Part shown: positions 46,498-58,646 of the stretch, piece after piece | How positions within the stretch are numbered: the stretch's first letter is position 1 | How the letters are laid out: every line of letters begins with the position of its first letter | Source of the DNA: Anaspis maculata | Taxonomy: Eukaryota; Arthropoda; Insecta; Coleoptera; Scraptiidae | Direction: 5' to 3' | NCBI GenBank assembly: GCA_949128115.1 | Contig: OX421963.1 | Location: forward strand, 83,275,602 to 83,339,601 | DNA: 64,000 nucleotides | The notes under the pieces: model-generated | What the model saw: only the letters and a program-made list of their open reading frames with translations | Told to the model about the DNA's origin: nothing | The model's database searches: none | Translations under genes and position numbers: made by a program

Positions 46498-47061
46498 AGA
46501 AAACATTAGAGAATGATTCCAACTTTTCTCCAACTTTCATTTTCAGCATGTCTGCACCTAAAATGAATATTCCGTGGGGCTCACCGCATGTCGAGGTTTG
46601 CACTGCAATATTCTTTCAAGTTCACGGAATGTGCAAATTTTATTTCGAAAAAAATTATCGTCGGAAAACCGGAGCCGTGCCGATTTTGAAGATGGGTCTA
46701 CATGACGTCCAATTCAATCTACTCTAGATATCAGTTAGATTTTTTTGAGAAAAGTCGATCCCCGAGCAGGAGTCAATTTTTGAGTGGAGTCCTGCATCAA
46801 AAGCGGATCGTTCTGGTCAAAACACGGCCAAGAGTTCCTCTCGGGTGGCAACGGCTAGGAGGAGTTTTGAAAACTCCATAACGCTCGAGTGGAAAATGAT
46901 GGAAATCAGCAACTGCAGATTTATTTCGACATTTTTGACGTGTTGCTTCTCGTCAAACTTGATCTCAATCCATCGAATAGGTTTTGAATGATTGAATGGT
47001 AAAGTTTTGAACTTTCACATTTTCTCATTTTTTGATAGATGACAGATAGGGCAATACAATA
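46498..47061. repeat. dispersed repeat copy, otherwise unassigned
   Basis: About 46520-46690 is a second copy of the 15.47-15.65 kb repeat (CAGCATGTCTGCACCT landmark). The remainder is not recognised. Confidence 0.5.
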
Positions 47062-47989
47062 GGTTTGTTCGCGTTGCATGAACCTTTGGCACCCAAAAGT
47101 TCATATGAACCTTGAAGTACATGTACGGGGTGTAGTTAGTGCAGATTAAAACACCAAATCGACGCGAACGGTTTAGTGCAATAAATCTTGTAGCGCCAGA
47201 TTTGATAGTTGATAGCTGACAGTGTTGACACTTTCCGAATTCTGAGTGATAGCTTCAGAATTCATTTGTAAAATGTCGAGCAAAGCCAAGAGCTGTGCTA
47301 AGAGCAAAGCAATCGCCAAGCAGAACCGAAACGCTCTTATGATGATGTTTGGACTGATTACACACAACATAGGGTGCTTTCCACCTAGACGGTACAAATA
47401 CCACCAGACGGCACATGTTCCATGGTGTGGCACAAAATTTCAAGTGATCCAATGAACGGCGCAGAACCGAGTAGGAACACGAAGATGGAAAGCACCGTTT
47501 GGCACCCGCACATGCGTAAATGGCAGGTGTACCGAACTTTGGGCTAGGTGGAAAGCACACATAGCTTCTTCCGACGAGGACGATGACAGAGAAACGGACA
47601 TTTTCAATTTAATATTTCAACACCATGAAGAAGGCAAGTAAAAATTATGTAGAACAAGTCTCTCCACTTCCTGGTGGATCTTTCTTCTTTGATCGCCAAA
47701 ATATACGATGTCTCCTTCTTCAGAAACTTTCCACAAGTCCATCGTACAGACAGAAGCTAACGTCAAATCAGGCGCTAAATCATCCAAATGTCATAAATGG
47801 CAAACTTTCTGGGTTCTGCACTTTTGGCACCACCCTCCGACTGGGTGTAGAAGGTGCAGCACTTTTTTCTGGCACTGAGAACTTTTTCGGCGACGCGGAC
47901 ACCACCGAACTGTACTTTTTCTGCGACGCGAACGGTAAAGTGCACTTAGGGCAGAAAAGTGCAGAAGGTTCATGCGACGCGAACAAACC
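47062..47989. mobile_element. DNA transposon remnant, TIR GGTTTGTTCGCGT
   Basis: GGTTTGTTCGCGTTGCATG at 47062 and its near-complement ending at 47989 are flanked by TA on both sides. Several internal GCGACGCG(A/G)AC words repeat. A smaller palindrome with perfect 15-bp arms GTGCTTTCCACCTAG (47369-47383 and 47552-47566) is nested inside. Open frames of about 150 codons overlap on both strands and match nothing that I recognise. Confidence 0.65.
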
Positions 47990-48450
47990 TATACTTTCAA
48001 CTGTTCTGAATACAGTCTTCCAAGGACTTCCAAATGACATATTGCAAGTCGTGTTCCGTGAGATGTAGCTTCTGACATTAGTTGATAGTGACAGTTCTGT
48101 TAGACAGATGATCGACAGCCAAAAACTAATGGATCCATTGCACGGACCAACAATGTCTGCGCACCAAATTTCAAGTCGGGTTAACCGTTTTTTAGCGACC
48201 TCGTAGTTGAACTTTTTTTGCAATTTCTGATTTTTTGAAGATTTTTTCAACAATAAGCGCCATTTTGGATTATAAAAACTTGTTTTTTATCGTAATCGGC
48301 GAAGTCGATTCAGCAGAAAATGACACTTTCTGTGCCTTCATAGGTAGGTCACAATTAACAAATTCGGATTCTTTTGAGGTCGCCTTCGGAATCGGCCGCC
48401 ATCTCAGATTCCGGGCGATAAAAAAGAGGTAATACGGATTAAACTGTCAA
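47990..48450. other. no recognisable feature
   Basis: Unassigned sequence, perhaps the decayed inner part of the solo foldback arm that follows. Confidence 0.3.
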
Positions 48451-48543
48451 ATATTGTCCCAGTAACAAGTATGCAAAGTTGCTTTCTTCTAGATTGGAAT
48501 GCAGTTTTGTTACCATATTTTGCTTGTACCGCGGCGACTAATG
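48451..48543 (+). repeat. solo right terminus of a TAGT-type foldback
   Basis: The sequence from GTAACAAGTATGCAAAGTTGC to GTACCGCGGCGACTA matches the right ends of FB-A and of the PIN/CXC element. No left arm was found, so the element is truncated. Gypsy integrase sequence begins directly after it. Confidence 0.65.
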
Positions 48544-48985
48544 AAAGAAAAGAACTTGGACAGAACAGATCAGAATATGCAAAGATATTAGAAGAAGGAC
48601 CAGTAGAGTTCGATGCTTCCTTGACCCAACTGATCTCGCTGAGAATGGAGAACGGACTGCTGCAAAGTGTATGGCAATGCCCAAGTGGGAAGAAGGAAGT
48701 CCAGACGGCGCTACTGGAAGACATGTTACCGTCAAGAAGACATTTTTGCAGGTCCGCAAGATGGTCTACTAAACAGATTGACTGCTGGAACGACGTCGAA
48801 GCCTGGTGTGGCCAGTGTAAGGTCTGGACAGCGAGCAATAAGTTAAGAGCTTGTAGCCAAGGACAGCTGCAGACATGTGTAACGTAGGGCACCTTTGAAA
48901 CCTATTGCTATAATTAGTGACGTGCTGACGTGGTCAGACCGTTTCTTACAGCAGATGATAGGCAAGAAATATATCTTGGCTGCAA
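48544..48985 (+). pseudogene. gypsy-type integrase fragment (zinc-binding N-terminal part)
   Basis: Retroviral-type integrases join retroelement DNA to the chromosome. The frame reads AKILEEGPVEFDAS...LRMENGLLQSVWQCPSGKKEVQ, then DVEAWCGQCKVWTASNK near 48800, the C-x2-C half of the HHCC zinc domain. After a frame change come GHPFET-like and KKYILAARR sequence, the start of the catalytic core (D..GP....GNKYIL in relatives). The catalytic residues are not preserved in a readable frame, and similarity ends near 48990 at a foldback boundary. It lies in the opposite orientation to the gypsy pol at 34-38 kb. Confidence 0.55.
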
Positions 48986-48998
48986 GAAGATAAAAGAA

Positions 48999-51970
48999 TA
49001 CTATTCTGGGGGTATAGGGTCAAAAAAGGCTTGGCCGTGTGCAACTTCGTGAAGATATATAGAGATATGTCCTAATCGACTCCTGGGCGATCAAGGACCA
49101 TGAAAAATTATGGTGGAATATTGACATCTGCTGCAGGCAAATATGGTGGAGGCGCCAAAATGGGCTTCATCTGGTAATAATAAATTGGCTGTAGCTCGTT
49201 TGTTTTTCAACGGATTTCAACACCTGGAACTTCATTTTGTAGACAAAAAAATGTTCTTCTCACTTCATACCTGAATTCAGAAACGTCATTTCGGGAAACT
49301 GTCAAAATTGTCTTTATAAGATATGCTAAATTCAAGCCTTTTTTGAAGTTTGTCTGATATTTTTGAAACTTGGCAGTATTATAGATCTTGAGGTGCCCTT
49401 TCCGAATTTTCATTTTTCCACTTCGTATATTTGCCGTCTTGGCCGTCATACTGAAAAGATGGCGCCCAAAAAACAGTTTTTTGTCACTATCTTCATTTCA
49501 GTCAATGTGAGGTGGAAGCGTTTATATGCGAATGGAAGCTTATCCAATTCTCTACAATTTGACATCTTACTCGTGTACGTGCTACTTCTGGTTCTAGGTT
49601 TATGGCTTCTAGAACTCCCTGAAGCATCAACTTTTGTTATCCAATCAGCATATCAAGTTGATCTTAGCTCGACGTGGCAGTCAAATTGACCATGAATAAT
49701 GATAAGTTGTCAACCACAGACCATAATTATCCAGAAAATGAATCATGGTAACGGTTTTTATGCAACTACAGAGTGAACTCTAAGGGAAAATTGACTTTGA
49801 AAAAGTATAGCTTGAGAACCGTAAGTTGCACATGAGTGATTCAGATGTCAAATTCTAGAGAATTTAATAGACCTTCACTTTTGATATGAATCCTGGAATT
49901 TTATGACAAATTTTCTGAAAAATTTCCGAAAGTATGTTTTTGAACGCTATTTTTCCAAAATTATGGCCAGAACAGGAGAGATACGAAGTGGTAAAGTGGA
50001 TATTCTGAATAATGACCCCAAATTACATCATGATAATGAGTTTCGAATGTATCTCATATCCTTCAGATGCTATATTACCTTTATTTCTTTCTTAAGTCAA
50101 TTTACTTCCACCGTTCACCCTGTAATTACACAAATAACACCACCATGATCGATTTTCAATTTTTTAATCATCTATGGTTAATGGCCAAGAGCTATTATTG
50201 ATAGTTAATTTGCGCACTACATGACGGTGGTATCAATTTAACATGGTGATTGAATGCCGAAAGTTGATGCTTCCGGAAGTACTGGAAGCTCTAACTCAAG
50301 AACCATGGATTGCACATGAATGACATATGTCAAATTGTAGAGATTTGAATGGGCTTTCCCTCGCATATACACGTTTTAATCTTGAGTCAGTTGAATTCAA
50401 GATATTGACAAAAAACTGTTTTTTGGGCGCCATCTTTTCAATATGGTGGCCAAAACGGCAAAGATACGGAGTTGAAAAGTAGAAATTTGAAAAGAGCACC
50501 TCAAGATCTATGATACTGCCAGGTTTCAAAAATATCGGATAACCTTCTAAAAATGGCGGAATTTAGCATATCTTATAAAAACAATTTTGACAGTTTCACG
50601 AAATGACGTTTGTAAATTTAGGTATGAAGTAAGAAAAAAATTTTTTTGTTTACAAAATGACGTGTCAGATGTTGAAATCCGTTGAAGAACAAACCAGCTA
50701 CAGCCAGTCTTTTTTTAATCACCAGATGAAGCCCATTTTGGCGCCTCCACCATATTTGCCTGCAGTAAATGCCAATATTCCACCATAATTTTCCATAGTC
50801 CTTGATCCCCCAGGAATCGATTAGGGCATAACTCTATATGTCTTCACGAAGCTGCACACGGCACGACCTACCGGGTGATCATTTGAAAACTATCCACCTG
50901 CAATAACTCCCGATTCCTAGTGAATATTTTCTCGAGCAAAAACAGGTCGATTTTTATATTGAGGGAGACATCTAAAACATACATAGGCAAATTTCTATAT
51001 TCACCCCCCTCGCCCCCACTCACCCCAACTTTGAAATTTTAAATGACACTGCCTACCTTGCGATACATCAAATTAAAGAGAAATTAATTTTAAAAATATT
51101 TCCAAAATTTTTGACCCCACCCCCTTTTTCCTAAAAATTCTGACTGTCCCATTTTATATTCTGGACCCCTCATTTTTCTCTCAATTTAGTCGGCGTCATC
51201 CTGAATAGCATTGAAGAAGAAAATTTTTGGTGGGAAAAGTGCTACCCAAATTCACCTCTTTGCTCTCCCCCACCTCAACTCCCAAATTTAACAAAACACC
51301 ACCTACTTTGTGATACATCAAATTGAAGGGAATTGAATTCTCTGTCTGAAAAATTTTTTTTCGAAATTTTCTACCCCTCCCCCAATAAATTGGTCATTTG
51401 GAGTATTCTAGGGGGGAAATGGGGGGCTTTAAAAATTGTGAAAAATCTTTTCCAGTAAGAGAATTCAATTTCCTTCAATTTGATGTATTACAAAGTGGGT
51501 ATTGACATTTTAGATTTTCAAAGTCAGGTGGGGGGAGCGAAGGGGTGAATTTGGGTGGCACTTTTTTCATAGAAAATTTTCTCTTTCGATGCTGTGCAGG
51601 ATGACGTTGACTTTATTGAAGGGAAATGGAGGTCAAGAATATTAACTTGGACACTCAGAGAATTTTAAGAAGAACGGGGGGTAGGATTGAAAAATTTCAA
51701 AATATTTTTTTTAGAAAGAGAATTCAATTCTCTTTAATTTGATGTATCGCAAGGTAGGTAGTGTCATTTGAAATTTCAAAGTTGGGGTGAGTGGGGGCGA
51801 GGGGGCCCAAGAAATAAATTCTTCAATGTATATTTTAGATGTCCCCCTCGATATAAAAATCGACCTGTTTTTGCTCAAAGACATTTGCACTAGGAATCGG
51901 GAGATATTGCAGGTGGATAGTTTTCAAATGATCACCCGGTATGTCCCCATACTATACGCTCTGCCCAACC
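48999..51970. mobile_element. foldback element FB-G, second copy of the FB-A family, with nested insertion
   Basis: Arms 49020-49650 and 50270-50868 are inverted copies (landmarks GTGGAGGCGCC, CCTCAAGATCTATGATACTG, GGCGCCATCTTTTCA). The GTGGAGGCGCC, ATTCCACCAT-like and polarity pattern matches FB-A at 9.5-11.3 kb. A separate element interrupts the right arm at 50869-51941, and the outermost arm bases resume at about 51942-51970. The centre (49650-50270) also shows a weaker repeat of the arm sequence. Confidence 0.75.
50869..51941. mobile_element. nested foldback, 1073 bp, TIR TACCGGGTGATCATTTG
   Basis: TACCGGGTGATCATTTGAAA at 50869 and its exact complement ending at 51941 bound two arms of about 450-500 bp. 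Both arms are G- or C-rich in alternating blocks (landmarks TGATACATCAAATT and CGATTCCTAGTG). The insertion splits the outer FB-G arm. The TACCGGGTG terminus is shared with the MITE at 60783-60917. Confidence 0.88.
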
Positions 51971-53725
51971 AGAAGGCTCCAACCGTGACACAAGTTAATG
52001 GTCGAGAGCTTGATCAATCGATTCGAAGAAGATCAGTAGATCACTTTACACTTTACCCACGTCCTGATTGTGATTTTTGGACGGAAATTTCCTCTTCGTG
52101 TTGATTAAAATATCAGCAAAGGTGAGGGACAAATGGTTCCTGTTTGGTTTTATCGATACAAAAATTGTCGCTTTATTTCCTATCAAGATGAATAGTAGGC
52201 CTGCAGGTGAGTTACAGGTCCATGGTTCAACAGGATTAGGTACTATTACTATTATACTGTCTTCTAAATATCCACTGAATGAATATGGCGTTGAAAATCT
52301 ATCTTCTTGGAATAGAACACTGGAATAATGATAATTAAGAACAATACACTTATTATTACCTGGTGTAAAAACGAGCTCTGGTAATAACAAGCCCATGCAA
52401 TTTGTGTTCTCAATCCTTAATCTCGGAAGTTTCGTGAGTGAAACCTGTTAAAACTAAAACTGCCTGTAAGTACCGTCCATTATTCGGGCACCTTCAGGAA
52501 AAACTACAAATTACACAAACATTATCAATCTGATATCATCTTGACTCGTACTCGTACACTCATGTATCTGCCTAGGTATGTTGGAGGATTTCAAATTTCT
52601 CTCTCTCTTGGAAATTCCCGGAGAAGCCGTTACCGTTTGTTACACATTCAAAAGAGATGATCGCGTGGGAATAATCCGACATGCAGATTTTCGTGCTTTC
52701 TATCTGGACGATGCCATCTGGGTTAGTCTTCTTATCGGCACACTGTGATGTCCTCTCATCGCCGAAGCTATCTAGATGATCGTGTTTGCGTCGCAAACCG
52801 CATATACAATTGAGATGATACTCGACTTCTCTTATAGTTCTTCGCTATTATAGTTGTTCTTCGTCATGAACAACGTTCCGAAAAAGCCTTTCTTTGTCGC
52901 AGGCCTCGTAAAAAATAACAACATGATGCGCTCTGCTCTATTGTGTCGCAGCGCACAAATTTCCTGTGCGCGCGAGAGCTATTAGACGAGAGTGAAAAAC
53001 CGCTCTTGATTGCATTTAAATCTTCCCGTATTAGTTTTTGCTCTATCAACGTGTGAACCGAGAAGATATTTTTGTTGATACGATGTTCGTGATCTAATAT
53101 CGCTTTTTTACGAGAGAGCCCAGGCCGGTAATCACCCGTTTCCGCGCAATTACGGTTGGTGAGGTGGTGATGGAGAGACGACGAAAACTTTTGATGCCGC
53201 GCACCGTTGGACTTGTAATAATAACTAGAGTAGGTACCTGAGTATTAAACTGAACCGCTTGGATGCAGAGAGTTGTCCAGTACTTAGCCGTTGCTCCGGT
53301 GGGAAACACTTTGGATTGATTGCAACAGGAGGAATTTATTACAGCTCGGGAGTGCCATAAATCAGCGTCAAGTGATAAATTGAGCGTCGTGATTAATTCA
53401 GCAAACAATGCGTATTAGGATTGTAGCTTGGGATTTAATAAATTTTCTTGCGGTGAACGGCAAAAAATGATGGAAATATCACTGGCGCGAATATCAATTT
53501 GCGCGCGAAACGGGCAAGAGCCGAGAACGCAGCCGAGATTTATCGGGGAAAGAAGCCGAGTTGTGGGTTGGAAGATGGGTTTGTCATTTTCTATTCAAAC
53601 CGTGACATACAATCTGTACTTCTTGTTCAGAAAATAAAATATCTAGATAGAGCAAACCGTTTTTAGGTTATCATCACAGAATCTTAAGTAGATTACAGGC
53701 AAAAAGTGTGTACGCGAGTTACAAA
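51971..53725. other. non-repetitive island, possible host regulatory sequence
   Basis: From about 52380 the sequence lacks inverted repeats and transposon motifs and is CpG-richer (52900-53550). Short open frames overlap on both strands, and none is supported. Confidence 0.35.
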
Positions 53726-55187
53726 TAGTTGCAGCGGTACGCTAGCGAAATGACTCTGATTCTGCATTTTGTGATACTGCAATGAAATTTGGCATATGCA
53801 AGCTATGAATAATTTCAAGTGATTTGACCCGCAGCACTCAAAAATTTGTACATCAGGGGGCGACTGCGGGCCCCTCCAAATTTGAAGATGTCAGAGCTTT
53901 TACCATGCATCATTCAGTACCACTCTATCTACCGTACAGGACCTTACCAACTTTGTTCTTGACCATCATAACATTTTTCGTCATGTCAATTCCATTCTTC
54001 TTACTGAAAAAAAATTATTCCTTTGTCTGGTCAACAAATCGAAAAGTAATTTTTTCTTGGACCACAAATAGATTGTTGGGTCGTTTCTGTGTGATCATCG
54101 ATGCATCCGCATCCCTTTGATTCATTAATGAAAACAAAAGTTTTAGTGTTCTATTTTTCAGCGAAGGGGTGACCTCAACTTACCATTATTTTCAACATTA
54201 GATACCTATTTCAATGTTTTATCCCGATAAATATGATTACTGTTGTACTAACATGTAGCTTGAAGTTTTCTTCAACGGTGTGGATGATGAAACGGCCTCA
54301 GATTCCACCTGGAAGCCGTGCATATTAATTTTTCTGCAAGGCCGTCTAATTTGGCATTTTTGATTTTCTACCGAGAACGGCCAAAATGTCAATACACACC
54401 ACTCCGTCCGAGAGCACCGGTTTCGGTACTTTCGCACCAACTCTCATTTCAGTATCACAAAATGCAAAATTATTAGGTGTGAATATCGTTTCCCGCTAGA
54501 GCAAAACCGATGCTTCCGGGCGGAGTCGTGTGTATTGACATTTTGGCCGCTCCTGCTAAAAAATCAAAAATGTCAAATTTGACGGCCTTGCAGGAAAATT
54601 ATTATGTACGGCTTCCAGGTGGAATCTGAGGCAGTTTCATCATCCACATCGTTAAAGAAAACTTCAAGCTATATATTAGTATAACAATAATCATATTTAC
54701 CGGGATAAAACATCGAAAAAAGTAATGTTGAAAATAATGGTAAGTTGAGGTCACTCCTTTGTTGAAAAATAGCACTGCAAACGTTTTCTTTTTATAAATG
54801 TATCAAGGGGATGCGGATTCATCGATTATCACACAAAAACTATTCAACAATCTATTGGTGGTCCAAAAAATATTTTTTTTTTATTTGTTGACCAGGCAAA
54901 GAAATTTTTTTTTTCCGTAAGAAGAATGGAATTGACATGACGGAAAATGTTATGATGGTCAAGAACAAAGTTGTTCAGGAGTCCTGTACGATAGATAGGG
55001 CGGTACTGAATGACGCATGGAAAAAATTCTGACATCTTGAAATTTTGAGAGGCCCCCAGTCGCCCCCTAATGAACAAATTTCTGAGTGCTGCGGGTCAAA
55101 TCACTTGGAATTTTATGTAGTTTGCATATGTCAAATTTCATTGCAGTATCACAAAATGCAGAATAAAAAAGCGTACCGCTGCAACTA
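53726..55187. mobile_element. foldback element FB-E, 1462 bp, terminus TAGTTGCAGCGGTACGC
   Basis: Both ends read TAGTTGCAGCGGTACGC, and the arms are inverted for about 680 bp each around a centre near 54460. The flanks are AAA and AAC, a possible imperfect 3-bp duplication. GATTTGACCCGCAGCACTC lies subterminally in both arms, as in FB-A. The centre carries short inverted words around GAAACCGGTGCTC/ACCGATGC. No gene is seen. Confidence 0.87.
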
Positions 55188-55350
55188 AACTGGTTTTGGA
55201 GCTTGATGAAACCTCAAAAAGAGTCAAAAGCAAAAATCAAACTTTAGGTAAAGTAAAGTAAAGTAAAATTAAGTTTATTTACCATCAAACATCACATGGT
55301 AAGGTCAAACAATATTTGTTCACAGGTACAGGTACAAGGTACAAGGTAGA
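55188..55350. repeat. (GTAAA)n and (GGTACAA)n short tandem repeats
   Basis: GGTAAAGTAAAGTAAAG at 55246-55262 and ACAGGTACAGGTACAAGG-type repeats at 55322-55347 lie between two transposons. Confidence 0.6.
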
Positions 55351-56141
55351 GTAAAGTAGCCGTATGTGGAATACTGTTCCTAATGTGGAATACCCCCCCC
55401 CCTCCTGAAGAAACTGCTTATGCCATCTTTACTCCAGTAGCGTTATCATATACTATTTAGATTGCCTTTCACTCCTTGGAAACTGTAATACCCACATATG
55501 ACATTAACATCAAAAAAATAATTATTTTATAGTGTGCCGGCATCCTGAGTTTTTCGAGGTAGGTGCGTAAAATTTCAGTTGTGATCAAAGTATGAAGGCT
55601 TTAGTCATGAAAATTGCTTAGATAGTGATGTAATGAATGTATGCATCTAGCCCAGGTCATATTTTCGAGCCAAAATATCTTTTTCAACTGCTGACTTCAA
55701 TTCAAAGTTAAATGTTGAAAAGCCGGTAATGTGGAATACCAACAGTTGTCGAATGTGGAATATTCCACATCAGCGCTATAATACAATATAATGTAGCACT
55801 TCTCTAATGTAATAATTCTTTCCAGCAAAATGCCCGAATAAGCGTAAAATAACACATTTGGACAGAGGATAATATGAAAAACATTAGGATAATGTGGTAT
55901 TCCACATTTGGACATAGCGGTATCCCACATTACCCACCCAATTTTTGAGCTCGGTGAAAGTCACATTCTCAACATTTGTTTTTTTTTTTACCTATTTGCG
56001 TCATTTATTTTTCTTTCAATTTTGGCCACACGTTAACAAGTCCTCAACCTATTCATACTCAAAACTTTGGGAGTTAAAATTGACAATAACAATTTTTTGC
56101 CTAATTAAAACAAAAGGGTATTCCACAATCGGCTACTTTAC
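55351..56141. mobile_element. TIR element with repeated TGTGGAATA motifs
   Basis: GTAAAGTAGCCGTATGTGG at 55351 and its near-complement (CCACAATCGGCTACTTTAC) ending at 56141 bound 791 bp. About eight copies of TGTGGAATA occur in both orientations, near both ends and around 55726-55930. It has no supported gene. Confidence 0.65.
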
Positions 56142-57029
56142 AGGTCAATACCGAGGTCAATACCAAGACTAAGACGTAAGACCACTTTCGAGTCGTGGTA
56201 CTGAGTTGTCTTGTTTCAACTAAATTTCTATAGTAACTAATACAGGGTGAATTTTGGGAAAGAGCCCACCTCTAATTTCTGCTGTACAATTTGTTACGGG
56301 AAAAATGCTGAAACAGGTAATTTTTTTTAGGGGGGCATAATTTTGTAACTACCGCATGTCCAGTCTTTCCGTTTCACCCCTCCACCCTCCAGGCAGGGTG
56401 CTACCCTACCCTTTCAAGAATTTCAAATGGGATTAAGGGTCGAGTTGCACATGATTTTGAAGGTCTTTCAATTTTCCTCCTAGCAGTTAGAACAAAATCA
56501 AGATCCATCAACTAATTTTGAAGTTACGAATTTTCCAAAATCCGGATTTTTTCTCCTGCTTTTGTAAACATTGTATCTGAAAAATCGGTTGATCCCTTCA
56601 ATGAACGTGTTAGACTGGACTGGAAGAGAACACGGGCACCAGGAGGACACCAACACACATTTGAGCAATCATTTTTCACCTCATGGTTCCAACTAAGCTG
56701 GGGTAAGAGGTGATTGGAAGTGGTTTCTTTTCAAAAAATCACCCCTTACAGGATTAGTCATTTATATGGGCGAGTTCAATAACGGCACTGCAAACCGAAG
56801 GTCAAAGTGCAGTTTGTAATTTTTTTTTTGCTGTATACAGGATGCCCCGATTTATTAAAGCAATTTTGAATCCAATTTTTTTAAACGGCACCTCCCGTAT
56901 AAATTTTTGCATATTTAAATTCGCCCTTTCTTAGGCATTACAAATTCGTCTGATTTTTGCAACTTGCTTCAACTGATCAGAAGTTTTTGTTTTTTTTCTT
57001 CTGAAATTCAATGCGTTCGTAGGCACTTA
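56142..57029. other. fragments of TACAGGGTG-type element ends
   Basis: TACAGGGTGAATTTTGGG near 56243 and a TACAGGATGCCCCG word near 56836 resemble termini of the TACAGGGTG MITE group, but no paired end was found. The rest is unassigned. Confidence 0.35.
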
Positions 57030-58646
57030 TAGTACAGGAAAAAATGGTAAAAAATCGGCCACACCTCGGGAAAAATATGGACGTCCTGAAAATTTGCAAT
57101 TCTGTTCAGAATTGAATGCTCCACAACATATCCAAAATCACCATAAATCGCATCCGGGGGTTTTGAGTTATTGGAGAGGGGGTAAAAAATTGCAAGTTAA
57201 AATGGAGGGGATGGAACACGGTAATCCATTGGAAGCAAATACGTTATAATTTGACGCATCATATCCCGTTGATACCATTTTGACACAAAAAGTGTCGATC
57301 ACTGTTGAAGGGGGGGTCGTGGGGTGGCGAAGCTTTGCTAGGTGGTCCATTTTGTTTTTCTGGCCATATAGAAACGATCACGACAACTTTGGTATTTTTT
57401 CCGACTAAATCCAATCTCCTTTACTCGAATCCGATGTGTGAATTTGGATGGGAACAAGTTTGAACAAGTTAACTTGGAAAGACTTGGTTTTTCTTTGACC
57501 ATTTTGACAAATTTTTTTCCACTGTTACAGGTGTTCATCTTCGAAAAATTTTCAGAGGTCATTAGATTTAAGTGTATTCTTCACAAAAATCATCCAGTCG
57601 ATGTATAATTTTGGTTCTCGAGTTTAAAAAATTCTTTTGAACTTGAGCCGATCCGGCGCGTCGGTTACTACTGACCAGAAAACTACAGCATGCACCTTCA
57701 AATGGAAATAGCTCAAACTATTGAAGAACAAACAAGTCATCTTTGAAAATTCGATGATCTGTGCAGAATTGAATTCCCTGTAACATAAACAAAACCGCTA
57801 TGAATAGCACTGCAGGGTTTTGAGTTATTTGAGGGGGGAGGTAACAGTTTATAGAGTACGAATCTTGACAAAATGTTATCCTCCTCTTCGAATAACTCAA
57901 TATCCTGCAGTGCGATTCATGGCAATTTTTTTCATGTTATAGGATATTCAGCTCTGCACAAATCCTTGAGTTTTCAAAGATAGGTTATCAGTTTTCCAAT
58001 AGTTTGAGGTACTCTCATTTAAAGGTGCATGTTGTAGTGTTCTGGTCATCAGTAGACGCCGCGCCGGGCCAGCTCGGGTTCAAATCGATTTTTTAAACTC
58101 AAGAAACAGAAATAAACATGGAGTGATTTTCGTAAAGAATACACTTCAGTTCAATGGTCCCTAAAAATTTTTCAACACGTCAAAATTGTTGAAGAAAAAA
58201 CAAGTTTTTTCAAGTTAATTTGTTCAAACTTGTCTTTATTCAAATTAACCGATCGGATTCGAGTTCAGGAGATTGAATTTAGTCGGAAAAGATATCAAAC
58301 TTGTTGTGATCAGTTCTACATGGCCAGAAAAACAAAATGGACCACCTAGCAGAGTTGCGCCCCCCCACGACCCTCGTTCAACAGTGATCGATACTTTTTT
58401 TGCCAAAATGGTATCAGCAGGATATGCTGCGTCGAATTATGACGTATTTGCTCCCAATGGGTTGATGAGTTTCATCCCTTCAATTTTAAGTTGAAATTTT
58501 TTACCCATCCTCCAATAACCCCAAACCCCCGGGTGCGATTTTCGGCGATTTTGGATATTTTGTAGAGCACTCAATTCTGAACGGAATATCAAATTTTCAG
58601 GACGTCCACATTTATTTCGAGGTTGAAATCAATCTTTCTTGTACTA
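57030..58646. mobile_element. foldback element FB-H, 1617 bp, flanked by TTA
   Basis: Terminus TAGTACAGGAAA at 57030 and its near-complement ending at 58646 are flanked by TTA on both sides (57027-57029 and 58647-58649). Arms of about 790 bp are inverted around a centre near 57845, which holds a TTTTGAGTTATT...GAATAACTCAA palindrome. Landmarks include CGGATTCGAGTTCAGGAG, AGTGATCGATACTTTT and TTCTGGTCATCAGTAG. The copy at 60.4-62.75 kb is its relative. Confidence 0.88.

Noticed and set aside
47625..48253. 147- and 157-codon frames on opposite strands
   Set aside because: Overlapping frames across a TIR element with CpG-rich repeats. Neither shows a domain; frame length is explained by composition.
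48404..48892. 162-codon reverse frame
   Set aside because: Antisense to the gypsy integrase fragment, which has recognisable motifs on the + strand.
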